A stretch of DNA of 64,000 nt from Caldilineaceae bacterium. GTDB lineage: Bacteria > Chloroflexota > Anaerolineae > Caldilineales > Caldilineaceae. Both the position numbers and the translations under genes were made by a program. Under the pieces are notes generated by a model, which made no database searches, had not been told where the DNA came from, and saw nothing but the letters and a program-made list of their open reading frames with translations. Numbering within the stretch: position 1 is the stretch's first letter; every line of letters starts with the position of its first letter. Where the stretch lies: assembly GCA_020433455.1 (NCBI GenBank), contig JAGRCP010000077.1, positions 1 through 64,000 of the forward strand, in the 5' to 3' direction. Below, piece by piece: positions 1 through 9,053 of this stretch.

Positions 1-215
1 AGACCAAAGTCTCGTTGTAGTACTAAAACCTACACTTTTTTAAAGTAACACGATATAAGCCCAACAGGCGTATCTGGAGATATGTGCCGGAAGCATTATC
101 CATACAAAGTTCGACTGCTTTGCGATTTACATGCACAAGGGGGAACTTACGGAAGCGCCTTTTCTGTAATCCCTTGCTAAAGCGGGCGATTTTTCATGAT
201 AAGGAAAGGCACACA

Positions 216-2915
216 ATGCGTTCTAACCATTGCAGCACAAGCAATAAACAGCAATTCAGGATCGTGACGATTCGCTTAATGTTGGGCATGATTTTGTTCG
301 GTCTATCTTTGAGCATACACAACCCGTCCGCTCTCTATGCCCAAAGCGGGGTAGGAATCAGCGGAAACGTATACGAAGATTTGGACGAGCTAACGGATAA
401 TCAAGTTGACGGCGCCGGTATCGGCAAGGTCAGCAATGTTCAACTCTACGTAACGTTGCTAGATTCTTCAGGCATTGTCGTGCAGAGCGTCCCGGTAGCG
501 CCAGACGGAACATATACGTTACCGGACGTCGATCCGGGCGGCTATACTTTGCAGCTCGGTATTTATGACGAAACCTTCAAGATCGGAAGCCCGCCCAGTA
601 TTGGGGCAAGCCTGCCGCCCAACTGGTACAACACGGGGGAGAACCTGGGCGCCGGCCTGGGGAGTGACGGTACGGTCAATGGCCTGATTTCCGTGACCAT
701 GGGCGCGTCCGATATCGCGGACGCAAACTTTGGCGTCAAGCAATTGGATACCGACGGCGACGGCATCCCAGACACTGTGGATACGGATTACAACGGCAAC
801 GGCATTCTTGATGTCGATGAAGGTATTTGCTACGACGTCGAGTTTGGCGGTGACGGGACCTATCCTATATCGACGCTGATTCAGCGCACCTGGTTCATGC
901 ATTCCGGAAAAACGGAATTTGCCGACGACAACAACTTTAATATCACAAGAATCGTCAATAATCCGGGACCGGATGTCAGCAATCTTATCCCCAACAATGT
1001 GACGGTGACCTATTGGCCCGGCCCCCAATCCTATTTAGTAACCGATGTTTCATCAACGACATTGGAGGAGGCCAAAGCCAATGGCGAGTATATCGAGGTC
1101 ACCTTTACCACAGACTCAAGCTATGCATACGCCTATATTGACTGGGTCGGCTTCTTGAATCGTGCGGATACGGGGCCCGGTTTCTCCATCACCTACAGCA
1201 TCTCGTCCGACGGCGGCAATAACTTCACCGATTTGGAAACCTTTGTGGAAGCAACCGATGCAGGCGGCGGCACCTATCCGGCCGGTCGCAGGGATCGCAG
1301 GGTTGCCTCCTATCCGGTCGCCCACGGCACAACCTATACCGTACGTTATTATTTTTATGCAATTGAGGGCGGCGCTACTGCCGAGATCGAGTTTGACGAC
1401 CCCTATGTAGCCTTTGACGTATGTCGCCTGGACCTCAGGGGCAATGTCTATCACGATGCCAATGGTTTGGAAGACGGCAACGTGGATGGGACGGGGCTCA
1501 GCAATCCTGACGGCGCCCAACTCTATGCGGTCCTGGTTAACACGTCGGGCAACGTAGTCGCCAGCGTACCGGTCAATGCTGACGGCAGCTATCTATTCAC
1601 TAATGTTGAAGCGGGCAATTACGCCGTGAACCTCAGCGCTTCAGATCAGAGCGCCAATGTCGGCAGTCCATATTCAGGCGCCCCTCTGCCCGCGGGTTGG
1701 GAAAATACGGGTGAGGATTGTTGTGACACGATTGGAGATGACGGTACTGTAGACGGTATCGTTACTTCAGTCAGCGTCGGGAATCCGACAGAAGCGCAGA
1801 TTGCCGCCGGCGATTATTACGGCACGCCGGAGGAGGTAAATTTCGGCATTCAGCAGCTGCCCGTCGCCAACAACGTCTCTGAACCGAGTCAACTCAATCC
1901 GGGCGGAACGACTCAGGTACAGGTTCCCGCGCTGAATGTATCCGACCTGGAAGACGGTACGCCTACGACCATTGTGATCGATACGCTACCCACCTCCGGC
2001 ACGCTCTATTACGACGGCGTGCCGGTAACGGCCGGTCAGCAAATTGACAATTTCGATCCAACCAAGTTGACCGTCGATCCGGACGACGGTGCGGTGACGG
2101 TTGAATTCACCTATAGCGTCATCGATTCCGCCGGAGCCCAATCCGGACCGGCTACGGTTGACATGCCCTTCTCTGGGTTAAATATCAATGGTACGGTTTT
2201 CAAGGATGACGATGGAAATGCCAATATCAACGGTACAGGTATTGGCAGCCCAGGCGGCAGCCAAATTTACGCCACCTTGGTTGACAGCGGTGGAAACGTG
2301 GCGGCCAGCGTACCGGTTAATGCAGATGGAACCTATTCGTTCTCTGACGTTACCCCCGGCAATTACACCGTCCGACTGGGCATTTCGGACGAAAGTACGA
2401 ATGTGGGCAGTCCGGCAGGTACGTCGAGCTTGCCCGGCGGCTGGTTTAATATCGGCGAAGATTGTTGCGACAACACAGGCAACGATGGGACGGTCGATAG
2501 CAGCGTAAGCATCACATTAGAAACAGCCGACATAACCAGTGTAAATTTTGGAATTAATGACGCGCCGCTTGCCGTGAGCATTTCTTATGTTGCAAGTACG
2601 CAAAGCGGTGATCAGGTGACGTTTATCTGGCAGACGGCCACCGAGGTTGGTAACGCGGGTTTCAATATTCAGAGCGAGACATCTGACGGATTGGCACAAC
2701 TAAACGAGGAGATGATCGCATCTCTGGTTATCGATTCGCTTGAATTGACCGAATACAGCGCGGCGCTACAGGCTTCGGTCACTGTCTTCTACATTGATGA
2801 AGTCGGGGTCAACGGCGCCGTTAAGCGCAACGGCCCTTATCGGATTGGTGAGAGTTACGGGGTTGATTCGGGAGACATTGATGCGCAAATTTTCCTGCCC
2901 ATGATCCAACGATAG
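216..2915 (+). CDS. Secreted SdrD B-like repeat protein
   Basis: Large exported, probably surface-attached structural protein of unknown partner. The ATG at 216 is preferred over one at 84 because AAGGAAAGG lies 6 bases upstream and a signal peptide follows (hydrophobic stretch, cleavage near Ala-Tyr-Ala-Gln, about residue 43). Three SdrD B-like (prealbumin-type) modules start near residues 48, 407 and 656. They share GNVY or GTVF at the start, the core D(G)TYxF/LxDVxPGxYT, and an ending with N(T/I)GE..G.DGTVD. Between modules 1 and 2 is a calcium-type segment (DTDGDGIPDTVDTD, about 177) and a roughly 200-residue beta-rich insert. Near residue 786 begins the segment VTFIWQTATEVGNAGFNI, followed by the tail IFLPMIQR. 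That tail type recurs in secreted Chloroflexota proteins (general knowledge) and again in the next gene. Function is structural by inference only. Confidence 0.85.
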   Translation: MRSNHCSTSNKQQFRIVTIRLMLGMILFGLSLSIHNPSALYAQSGVGISGNVYEDLDELTDNQVDGAGIGKVSNVQLYVTLLDSSGIVVQSVPVAPDGTYTLPDVDPGGYTLQLGIYDETFKIGSPPSIGASLPPNWYNTGENLGAGLGSDGTVNGLISVTMGASDIADANFGVKQLDTDGDGIPDTVDTDYNGNGILDVDEGICYDVEFGGDGTYPISTLIQRTWFMHSGKTEFADDNNFNITRIVNNPGPDVSNLIPNNVTVTYWPGPQSYLVTDVSSTTLEEAKANGEYIEVTFTTDSSYAYAYIDWVGFLNRADTGPGFSITYSISSDGGNNFTDLETFVEATDAGGGTYPAGRRDRRVASYPVAHGTTYTVRYYFYAIEGGATAEIEFDDPYVAFDVCRLDLRGNVYHDANGLEDGNVDGTGLSNPDGAQLYAVLVNTSGNVVASVPVNADGSYLFTNVEAGNYAVNLSASDQSANVGSPYSGAPLPAGWENTGEDCCDTIGDDGTVDGIVTSVSVGNPTEAQIAAGDYYGTPEEVNFGIQQLPVANNVSEPSQLNPGGTTQVQVPALNVSDLEDGTPTTIVIDTLPTSGTLYYDGVPVTAGQQIDNFDPTKLTVDPDDGAVTVEFTYSVIDSAGAQSGPATVDMPFSGLNINGTVFKDDDGNANINGTGIGSPGGSQIYATLVDSGGNVAASVPVNADGTYSFSDVTPGNYTVRLGISDESTNVGSPAGTSSLPGGWFNIGEDCCDNTGNDGTVDSSVSITLETADITSVNFGINDAPLAVSISYVASTQSGDQVTFIWQTATEVGNAGFNIQSETSDGLAQLNEEMIASLVIDSLELTEYSAALQASVTVFYIDEVGVNGAVKRNGPYRIGESYGVDSGDIDAQIFLPMIQR

Positions 2916-2918
2916 CAT

Positions 2919-2961
2919 CGCCTGAAGAGAGAGTCTGCTTAACCGACTCATTCTTCAGGCG
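2919..2961. terminator. Hairpin after the SdrD-like gene
   Basis: A 10-bp perfect stem, CGCCTGAAGA at 2919-2928 pairing with TCTTCAGGCG at 2952-2961, begins just after the stop codon of the SdrD-like gene. No T-run follows, so it may be an RNA 3-prime end stabiliser or a weak terminator rather than a standard intrinsic one. Confidence 0.4.
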
Positions 2962-2976
2962 ACGCTGTTCACATAG

Positions 2977-3225
2977 TTGGAGCGAAGAGCAGTACCTCTA
3001 CTCGTTTGGATCGTCCTGCTGGGGCTTGGCCTATTGGCGGGAGGGAGAGCCAAGGTAGTCCAGAGTCAGGCAGGCGGCGCGTATCAGCTGACCGTCATTC
3101 TGGGGCAACCCGAAGCGGGTGAACAGCAAGGCGGGGCGTATGCTTTAGACAGCGGTTACTATGGCATTGTCCCGGAGGCGGGCGCGACCGCGCAGGATAT
3201 CTATCTGCCTTTTGTCTATCGATAA
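2977..3225 (+). CDS. Small secreted protein with LPFVYR tail
   Basis: A protein of 82 residues reading from a TTG at 2977. It has a typical export signal (Glu-Arg-Arg, then the hydrophobic run VPLLVWIVLLGLGLLAGG), a short mature part rich in Gly, Gln and Tyr (GGAYQLTVILGQPEAG, then GGAYALDSGYYGI), and the tail IYLPFVYR. The GGAY.L motif and short length resemble a trimmed secreted domain. The tail is of the same type as in the preceding gene, suggesting one sorting or anchoring route. No catalytic motif is visible. It lies 61 bases after the preceding gene and may be co-transcribed. The start is uncertain because no good ribosome site was seen. Confidence 0.6.
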   Translation: MERRAVPLLVWIVLLGLGLLAGGRAKVVQSQAGGAYQLTVILGQPEAGEQQGGAYALDSGYYGIVPEAGATAQDIYLPFVYR

Positions 3226-3238
3226 AGTAATAGGCTCT

Positions 3239-3294
3239 CACCAAGCGGGAAAGGAGCGCCGGTAAATCCGGCCGTGTTCCTTTCCCGCTTGGTG
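3239..3294. terminator. Strong bidirectional hairpin between convergent genes
   Basis: Perfect 17-bp arms (CACCAAGCGGGAAAGGA at 3239-3255 and its complement at 3278-3294) enclose a second small stem GCCGG/CCGGC. It lies between the plus-strand small secreted gene and the minus-strand peptidase, 13 bases past the first stop and 4 before the second. It can fold on both transcripts and most likely ends both. Confidence 0.75.
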
Positions 3295-3298
3295 CAGG

Positions 3299-4675
3299 CT
3301 ACGCATCCTCTTCAGCCAGACGCTGGAAGAGCATGGCATAGGCTCTCTGGCCGCGTCGGAAATTATGCAGGCGGAAGAATTCGTTGGGCGAGTGTTGACG
3401 CTCGTCGCTCAAGGCAAAGGCGAAGTTGACGGTATAGACGCCCAGGGCATCGTAGAAAAGGCTGCAAAAGGGAATGCTGCCGCCGCTGCGCGCGTAAAAC
3501 GGCTCCTTGCCGTAGAGTTGCAGATGCACGTCCCGCGCGGCCTGGTTGCCGGGATGATCAGCGGGCATGAGGTAAGGCTTGGCGACGCTCTCACCCGGGC
3601 GCACGGTGACGCGGACGCCGGGCGGCGCGTGCTGCTCAATGTGCGCGGTGATGCATTCGATAATCTCGACCGGATTCTGGTCCGCGACCAGACGACAGGT
3701 GATCTTGGCGTGGGCCGTGCTGGGCAGGACTGTTTTGCTGCCCTCGCCCTGGAAGCCGCCCCACATGCCGTTCACCTCCAGCGTGGGGCGGGCCCAGCGC
3801 CGCTCCAGCGTGGTATAGCCCGGCTCGCCGAAAGCCGCGTCCACGTTCACGCCGGCCAGGAATTGCGCCTCGTCAAAGTCGATGGCGTCTATACGCGCCC
3901 GATCTTCGGGCGTGAGGTCCTGCACGTCAGCGTAGAAGCCGTCAACGAGGATCTTACCGTCGGCGCTGCGCATAGAAGCCAGCAGCGCGGCCAGTGCGTG
4001 AATGGGATTCTGGATCGCGCCGCCGTAGCTGCCCGAATGAACGTCGTGATCGGGACCGGTGACGTCGATTTCCAGACCGGCCAGCCCGCGCAGGCCGATC
4101 ATAAGCGCAGGCTGATCTTCGCTCCACTGCCCGCCGTCGGCGCTGATCACCATGTCGCAACGAAACATTTCCCTGTGTCTGGTCAGAAAGTCGGGTAAAT
4201 TAGGGCTGCCAATCTCTTCTTGACCCTCGAAGAAAAACTTCACGTTAACGGGCAATGCGCCCTCCGTTTGTAAAAGCGCCTCTACGGCCAGGATGGGCGG
4301 CAGCATGTTGCCCTTGTCATCGTTTGCGCCCCGGGCATAAACCCGATCGTCGATAATCGTCGGATCAAAAGGCGGGTTGTTCCAAAGCGGCAGCGGATCC
4401 ACGGGCTGAACGTCATAGTGACCGTAAACGAGGATGACGGGCGCATCGCCTGCATGGAGCCAATCCGCATAGACCACCGGATGCGCGCCCGTTTCCAGAA
4501 CGGCTACGTTTTCCATCCCCGCGGTCCGGCACCTGTCCGCCACCCACTCGGCCGCGCGGCGAATATCGGGCATATGCTCGGACAGGGAAGAGATGCTGGG
4601 GATGCGCAGAAAATCGAGCAATTCCTCGGTAAATTGCGCCTGATTTTCATCGAGATAGGTTTGCCAGGTGGTCAT
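3299..4675 (-). CDS. M20 family dipeptidase
   Basis: Cytosolic di-zinc metallopeptidase of the M20 family (carnosinase/CNDP-like dipeptidases), expected to hydrolyse dipeptides or N-acyl amino acids. Visible metal and catalytic residues are H86 and D88 in GHYDVQP, D119 in ARGANDDKG, and E153-E154 in FEGQEEIGSP; DGG near 180 fits the fourth ligand region. The length of 458 residues is normal. A second member of the same subfamily with nearly the same length lies at 35382-36761. The start ATG at 4675 has AAAGG about 7 bases upstream. It follows a methyltransferase by 46 bases on the same strand and may be the last gene of that unit. The exact substrate is not predictable. Confidence 0.9.
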   Translation of the reverse strand: MTTWQTYLDENQAQFTEELLDFLRIPSISSLSEHMPDIRRAAEWVADRCRTAGMENVAVLETGAHPVVYADWLHAGDAPVILVYGHYDVQPVDPLPLWNNPPFDPTIIDDRVYARGANDDKGNMLPPILAVEALLQTEGALPVNVKFFFEGQEEIGSPNLPDFLTRHREMFRCDMVISADGGQWSEDQPALMIGLRGLAGLEIDVTGPDHDVHSGSYGGAIQNPIHALAALLASMRSADGKILVDGFYADVQDLTPEDRARIDAIDFDEAQFLAGVNVDAAFGEPGYTTLERRWARPTLEVNGMWGGFQGEGSKTVLPSTAHAKITCRLVADQNPVEIIECITAHIEQHAPPGVRVTVRPGESVAKPYLMPADHPGNQAARDVHLQLYGKEPFYARSGGSIPFCSLFYDALGVYTVNFAFALSDERQHSPNEFFRLHNFRRGQRAYAMLFQRLAEEDA

Positions 4676-4709
4676 AGAATGCCTTTCAAATCAATTTGAT
4701 GATAGGAGA

Positions 4710-4725
4710 ATAGGGCGCGCCCTAT
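4710..4725. repeat. 16-bp perfect palindrome at a stop codon
   Basis: ATAGGGCGCGCCCTAT is a perfect 16-bp palindrome that overlaps the TAG stop of the methyltransferase and lies in the 46-base gap before the M20 dipeptidase. It would form a stem only with a very small loop, so it could be a protein site or a weak RNA hairpin between the two genes. Confidence 0.5.
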
Positions 4726-5492
4726 CCTTTTTCCGCCAGCGTAGCGATATAGGGTTCCATCCACTCAGAGAGGGCCTGTCCCGTCCAGCGGTCTTCATAG
4801 AAGCCGACGAGCCGGAAGCCTGCGTCAAGCTGACCGCCGATCTGGTCGGTCAGGGTGTGACCGAACTCCAGCGCGCTTAGTTCCTTGATATAATCGTCCC
4901 GCTCCTTGGGCGGCAGGCTGTCAACGTCCGAGTAGGGCAGTTCATAACGCACTTCGTACTGACCTCTGTCAGCCAGCTTGGCGTCAAAGAGATAAAAAAC
5001 CGGGTTCATGAAGCCGGCCATAATCCGGCCGCCGGGGCGCAGAACGCGATGGGCCTCGCGCCAGACAGGGCGCACATCGGGTACAAAAAGATTGGAGCAG
5101 GGATGAACGATGAGGTCAAACTGCGCGTCATCGAAAACGCTGAGGTCGGCCATGTCTCCCTCTACCGGCGTAATCGTCAATCCCTCCCGCCGGGCGACCA
5201 GGCGATCCTGGGCAAGCTGGCCGGGCGAGTTATCGAAAACCGTAACGGTCGCGCCCGCCGCCGCCAGAAGCGGGCCCTGCTGTCCGCCGCCGCTTGCCAG
5301 GCAGAGGATGTCCACGCCCTGCAGGTCAGCCGGAAACCAGGTGCGGGGCGCGCACTTCTCGGGCGTGAGGAGAATGCACCACTCGCCGCGGCGTGCCGCG
5401 GTAATCTCATCCGGGCCTACTGGCACGGTCCAGACGCTTTTTTCCTGAACGGCCTTGTCCCAGGCTTTGCGGTTGTGCTCGGTGACGTTCAT
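4722..5492 (-). CDS. Class I SAM-dependent methyltransferase
   Basis: Predicted S-adenosylmethionine-dependent methyltransferase of 256 residues. The glycine-rich SAM site is [17 protein letters not shown], about residues 65-81, followed by the acidic strand end VTVFDNS and by GDMADLS and FDLIVHP (motifs II-IV), typical of the Methyltransf_11 group. The N-terminus WDKAVQ and the segment W.VPV resemble small-molecule methyltransferases. The substrate is unknown. Its start overlaps the galT stop by four bases (ATGA), so the two are translationally coupled. Confidence 0.85.
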   Translation of the reverse strand: MNVTEHNRKAWDKAVQEKSVWTVPVGPDEITAARRGEWCILLTPEKCAPRTWFPADLQGVDILCLASGGGQQGPLLAAAGATVTVFDNSPGQLAQDRLVARREGLTITPVEGDMADLSVFDDAQFDLIVHPCSNLFVPDVRPVWREAHRVLRPGGRIMAGFMNPVFYLFDAKLADRGQYEVRYELPYSDVDSLPPKERDDYIKELSALEFGHTLTDQIGGQLDAGFRLVGFYEDRWTGQALSEWMEPYIATLAEKG

Positions 5493-6487
5493 GTACTATC
5501 TATGCTCCGTAGAAACGCCGCGCTCTCTTCGGGCAGCGTGGGGTTGATAAACATGTCTGCGCCCAACTCGAAACCCGCCAGCCGCGTGACTCGGGGCACC
5601 ACCGTCACGTACCAATGAACGTATTCGGGATGAGCTTCTTTGACGGGAGACGTGCGCACAACATAATTGAAGTCAGGATTGCCTACGCCCTTATAGAGCT
5701 TGCGCAGGATGCCGTGCAGGACGGTCGCGACGCCGGCGCACGACTCGGGATCGGCGTACCGAAAATGGGCCTGATGCCGATGGGGCACAATCCAAATGTG
5801 AAAGGGCGAAAACGCGGCGTAGGGGATAAAGGCTGTCGCGTGCTCGCCTTCAATGATGATGCGCTTTCCGTCCTCCCGCTCCCGGTCCAGCATGGTGCAG
5901 AGGCCGCAAGCGCCTGTGTTTTCGTAGTAGCGGCGCACTTCCTCCAGCCGGGCGCGGATATCCGTGGGGACGATGGGCAGGCCGATAATTTGGGCGTGGG
6001 GGTGGTGCATGGAGCTGCCCGCCATGCTGCCGTGATTTTTGAAGCAGACCACGTGCTCCATGCGCACGTCCTGGGCTATCGCCCGACTGCGCTGCTGAAA
6101 TGCAGTGAAGACCTCAACCAGTTCCGCCGCCGGACGCAGCGCGGAAATCGCATTGTGGAGCGGCGATTCTACCACGATGTCATGGTATCCGATTGCGCTG
6201 CTGCTGCGGTAAATGCCGTCAAACGTGTAGACGCTCTCGCCGTCAGGCTGGAGCGCCGGATACAAATTATCCACCACCCGCACCTGCCAATTCCGGGCCT
6301 TAGGCAGGCGCAAGCGCTCCAGGTCCAGTTCCTCATTACCGGGGCAAAAGGGGCAATCGGCGTCATAAGCAGGCAATGCAGTCGGATCGGTCGTCGAAAG
6401 GGGCGTCAGTTCACTGGGCCGTTTGGCTCGTTCCGTAGCGATAATCACCCAGCGCTTGGTGACCATATTTTGGCGCAACTCGTTCAT
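5489..6487 (-). CDS. galT: Galactose-1-phosphate uridylyltransferase
   Basis: Leloir pathway enzyme that exchanges UMP between UDP-glucose and galactose 1-phosphate. The N-terminus [20 protein letters not shown] is characteristic of the HIT-superfamily GalT. C45 and C48 in CPFCPGNE are the expected zinc ligands, and H162-P-H164-A-Q carries the nucleophilic histidine (H164). At 332 residues it has full length. No galK or galE lies next to it; downstream is a coupled methyltransferase. A role in NDP-sugar supply rather than galactose use is possible. Confidence 0.93.
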   Translation of the reverse strand: MNELRQNMVTKRWVIIATERAKRPSELTPLSTTDPTALPAYDADCPFCPGNEELDLERLRLPKARNWQVRVVDNLYPALQPDGESVYTFDGIYRSSSAIGYHDIVVESPLHNAISALRPAAELVEVFTAFQQRSRAIAQDVRMEHVVCFKNHGSMAGSSMHHPHAQIIGLPIVPTDIRARLEEVRRYYENTGACGLCTMLDREREDGKRIIIEGEHATAFIPYAAFSPFHIWIVPHRHQAHFRYADPESCAGVATVLHGILRKLYKGVGNPDFNYVVRTSPVKEAHPEYVHWYVTVVPRVTRLAGFELGADMFINPTLPEESAAFLRSIDST

Positions 6488-6623
6488 CGTAGCGAGATCA
6501 CCTTTCAGATAGCCGATTGAAGTCGTTCGCCAACAGCAAAATTTCGTTTCAGCGCTTTCTGCATTTGGGATTCACATCAGATAGCGCTTTTCATGGGGTA
6601 GAAAATAAACTAAAAAGATTTTC

Positions 6624-7061
6624 TTATTCTACCGGCAGCCCCGCCGCTTCCCAAGCCACGATGCCGCCCTGCATGTTGTGGACGTTGGTGTAGCCCTGAT
6701 CGCGCAGGAAGCTGGTTACCTGACCGCTGCGGTTGCCGCTGCGACAGGTGACGATAACCGTTCCGTCGGTGGGGATTTCGCTCAGGCGCGCCGGCACCTC
6801 GTTCATGGGGATGAGCACGACGCCGGGGATGTGCCCTTCGTCATACTCCCACTGCTCGCGCACGTCTAACACCACCACGCCATCCATGTCCTTGACGTCG
6901 GAAACGGTTTGGGGGTCTACCGTATCGGACAGCTCAGCCAGGGCGATGGCCGGTGCGGCGTCCGCGGGGGCTTCAGCAGCCGGCGCGGCCGGCGCGCTGC
7001 ATGCAGCCAATAGCAAGATGAGGACAAGCGCCCCCATTAGTCGATAGGTTTTGCGTTCCAT
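6624..7061 (-). CDS. Rhodanese-domain lipoprotein
   Basis: Single rhodanese domain on a lipid-anchored exported protein of 145 residues. The ATG at 7061 is chosen because AAAAGGAGT lies just upstream and a lipoprotein signal follows (MGALVLILLLAAC, lipid-modified Cys near residue 21). A longer reading from 7124 would put the signal inside. The active-site loop CRSGNRSG (Cys about residue 106) is the standard six-residue loop of PspE/GlpE-like sulfurtransferases, and GHIPGVVLIP is also typical. It acts outside the membrane on thiol sulfur, partner unknown. Its transcript stands alone, with an imperfect AT-rich hairpin just after its stop. Confidence 0.9.
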   Translation of the reverse strand: MERKTYRLMGALVLILLLAACSAPAAPAAEAPADAAPAIALAELSDTVDPQTVSDVKDMDGVVVLDVREQWEYDEGHIPGVVLIPMNEVPARLSEIPTDGTVIVTCRSGNRSGQVTSFLRDQGYTNVHNMQGGIVAWEAAGLPVE

Positions 7062-7275
7062 ACTGGATACTCCTTTTATGATAAGAATCTCACGCAGGTA
7101 CGTTAGGGGCGGTCGCGAGGACATGCTCTCAGCGCAGCCCGCGAAATTACGAAGAAAAGCGCCGCAAGGCCCTTCGCCGGTCAGTCGTCAGGTCCGGAAA
7201 ATTGAGGACGATCCAATCAGAGTAACAATTGTTGTTCGGCATCGGACGCGCAGAGAAGCGCGGGCGTCCTGCCTG

Positions 7276-7896
7276 TCAGATGCTGCGCCGCGCCAGAGCC
7301 AGGCCGAGCCCGGCGACAATCATGAAGCCTCCGGCTCCGCGCTGGGCTGATTGAACCGCACGGCGGCTCTTGAGCAAGCCGCCGGCTTTCCCGGCGGTGA
7401 TTGCCCAGATGGACGTAACGATAAATGTAATCGCCAGGAAAGTCGGCACAATCAGCATAAATTGCACGCCGACAGGACGTGTGGTATCGATAAAATGGGG
7501 CAAAAACGCCGCAATAAAAATTAGGCTTTTGGGGTTAGGGATCGTGACGGTCAAGCCTTGGACAAACAGCTTCGTCCCGCTTCCGGAAGGCGAATCCAGT
7601 GCGAGGGGCGCATCAGCATTCCGCCACTGCATAATCCCGAGGTATACCAGGTAGGCGGCCCCGGCCCAACGAATCCAATCAAAAGCACCGGCAACCGTAT
7701 TCAGGAGGGAAGCAAGGCCAATAGCAGCGATCAGGAGTTGAAAAGCGACCCCGACGGTCCCCCCGGCAACTGTCGCAAGGGCGCGTCGCCAGCCAAACGA
7801 GATGCTGTGCGCGATGGTCAACAGTACACTCGGCCCCGGCAGTAAAATCAGAAGCGCCGTAGCCAAAACAAATGCGGCATATGTCTGCATATCCAT
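7276..7896 (-). CDS. LysE/RhtB family amino-acid exporter
   Basis: Inner-membrane efflux protein of the LysE/RhtB family with about six membrane segments in 206 residues. The N-terminal motif LLPGPSVLLTIAHSISFGWRRAL is the family signature, and the conserved NPKSLIFIAAFLPHFID follows near the middle. Such proteins export amino acids or homoserine lactones; the substrate cannot be told. It lies between the rhodanese and cyclotransferase genes on the same strand with more than 70 bases on either side, so it is probably its own unit. The ribosome site is weak. Confidence 0.9.
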   Translation of the reverse strand: MDMQTYAAFVLATALLILLPGPSVLLTIAHSISFGWRRALATVAGGTVGVAFQLLIAAIGLASLLNTVAGAFDWIRWAGAAYLVYLGIMQWRNADAPLALDSPSGSGTKLFVQGLTVTIPNPKSLIFIAAFLPHFIDTTRPVGVQFMLIVPTFLAITFIVTSIWAITAGKAGGLLKSRRAVQSAQRGAGGFMIVAGLGLALARRSI

Positions 7897-7968
7897 AAAT
7901 TCGTCGCCGTTCCTCCGTCTTCTCAGCGTTTAGGACACGCCTCCTTAAAAGGGTAAGCTGTCCGCCCC

Positions 7969-8877
7969 CTACTCCACCAGGTCAATTTCGTAGATCTTCG
8001 GCCACAGCTTCCCCGTAACGAAGAGGCGATCGGTTGCCGCGTCGTAGGCGATGCCGTTGAGCGTCCCCTGCGTTCGCAGGAAATTCGCCAACGCGGCCTC
8101 ATTGGCCAGACCATGAAGGCCCATCAATTCGGTCCGGGCTTCCTCATCCGGCAGGCCGGCCAGATCGATATACGCGGTTACGCGGCCGGTTGCGGGATCA
8201 ATGATTGCAATGCGCTCCGTCTGCCAGATATTGGCGTACACCCGGCCGTCGATGTACTCCAGCTCGTTGAGCATGGTCACCGGGCCCTCATCGTCGGTCA
8301 CCGCAACCTGGCCGGTTATCTCCAGGCTCTCAGGATCGATGAAGTACAAGGTCGCCGTACCGTCGCTCATGATCAGGCGCTCGCCGTCATGCGTCAGGCC
8401 CCATCCTTCCGTGGGATAGCTGAACTGTCCTTCGGCTTGCAGCGTCTCCTTATCAAAGACGTAACCGAGATTGGACTGCCAGGTGAGTTGATAAATCTTG
8501 TCGCCCAGCACGGCCACGCCCTCGGCAAAGATATCCGGCGGATAGCGCACGCCCTGAATCACTTTGCCCGTCTCCGGATTCACCTTGCGCAGGGTGGATT
8601 GGCCGCGCAGTCCTGTCCCCTCGTAAAAAATGTCGTCGGCGTAAACCAGCCCCTGGGTAAAGGCAGCCGGGTCATGAGGAATCGCATTTTCCACCACGTA
8701 GCTGAACTGCTTGACGCCCGCCTCCGCTTCCGGCGTAGCGGTTGCCGTGGGAGCAGGCGTCTCTGTCGGTACGGAGGATGAGGTAGAAGCAGGCGCAGCG
8801 ACCGGCGCGGCCGCGCCGCTACAGCCCGTTCCCCAAAGCGCAACCAAAAAGAGCAGGCTCAATAAGCGTAATCTCAT
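7969..8877 (-). CDS. Glutaminyl-peptide cyclotransferase lipoprotein
   Basis: Beta-propeller glutaminyl cyclase of the plant/bacterial type (PF05096), which turns N-terminal Gln into pyroglutamate on exported peptides or proteins. Family motifs are FTQGLVY, FYEGTGLRGQSTLRKV, LTHDGERLIMSDGT and, near the C-terminus, TLNGIAYD followed by FVTGKLWPKIYEI. The N-terminus is a lipoprotein signal (LLFLVALWGTGC), so it is anchored outside the cell membrane, followed by a Ser/Thr/Pro/Ala-rich linker. It has its own ribosome site (AAGGAAA). A pyroglutamate-forming enzyme in a genome with several oxoprolinase-family genes is of interest, but the two are 30 kb apart. Confidence 0.93.
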   Translation of the reverse strand: MRLRLLSLLFLVALWGTGCSGAAAPVAAPASTSSSVPTETPAPTATATPEAEAGVKQFSYVVENAIPHDPAAFTQGLVYADDIFYEGTGLRGQSTLRKVNPETGKVIQGVRYPPDIFAEGVAVLGDKIYQLTWQSNLGYVFDKETLQAEGQFSYPTEGWGLTHDGERLIMSDGTATLYFIDPESLEITGQVAVTDDEGPVTMLNELEYIDGRVYANIWQTERIAIIDPATGRVTAYIDLAGLPDEEARTELMGLHGLANEAALANFLRTQGTLNGIAYDAATDRLFVTGKLWPKIYEIDLVE

Positions 8878-9053
8878 TCCGTTTCCTTACCCCTGGCTCG
8901 TGACCGTCTGACCAAATTGTCAGAATTCATTCTATCACGAACGTATGATAAGCTTAGATCGCACATTCAATTTGTAGGTATCTCCCCTTTCCTACGATTC
9001 GTTTCTGATTCTTTTTTTTCGTTCTCATTTCTCACCCCATCTCTATTACGATC

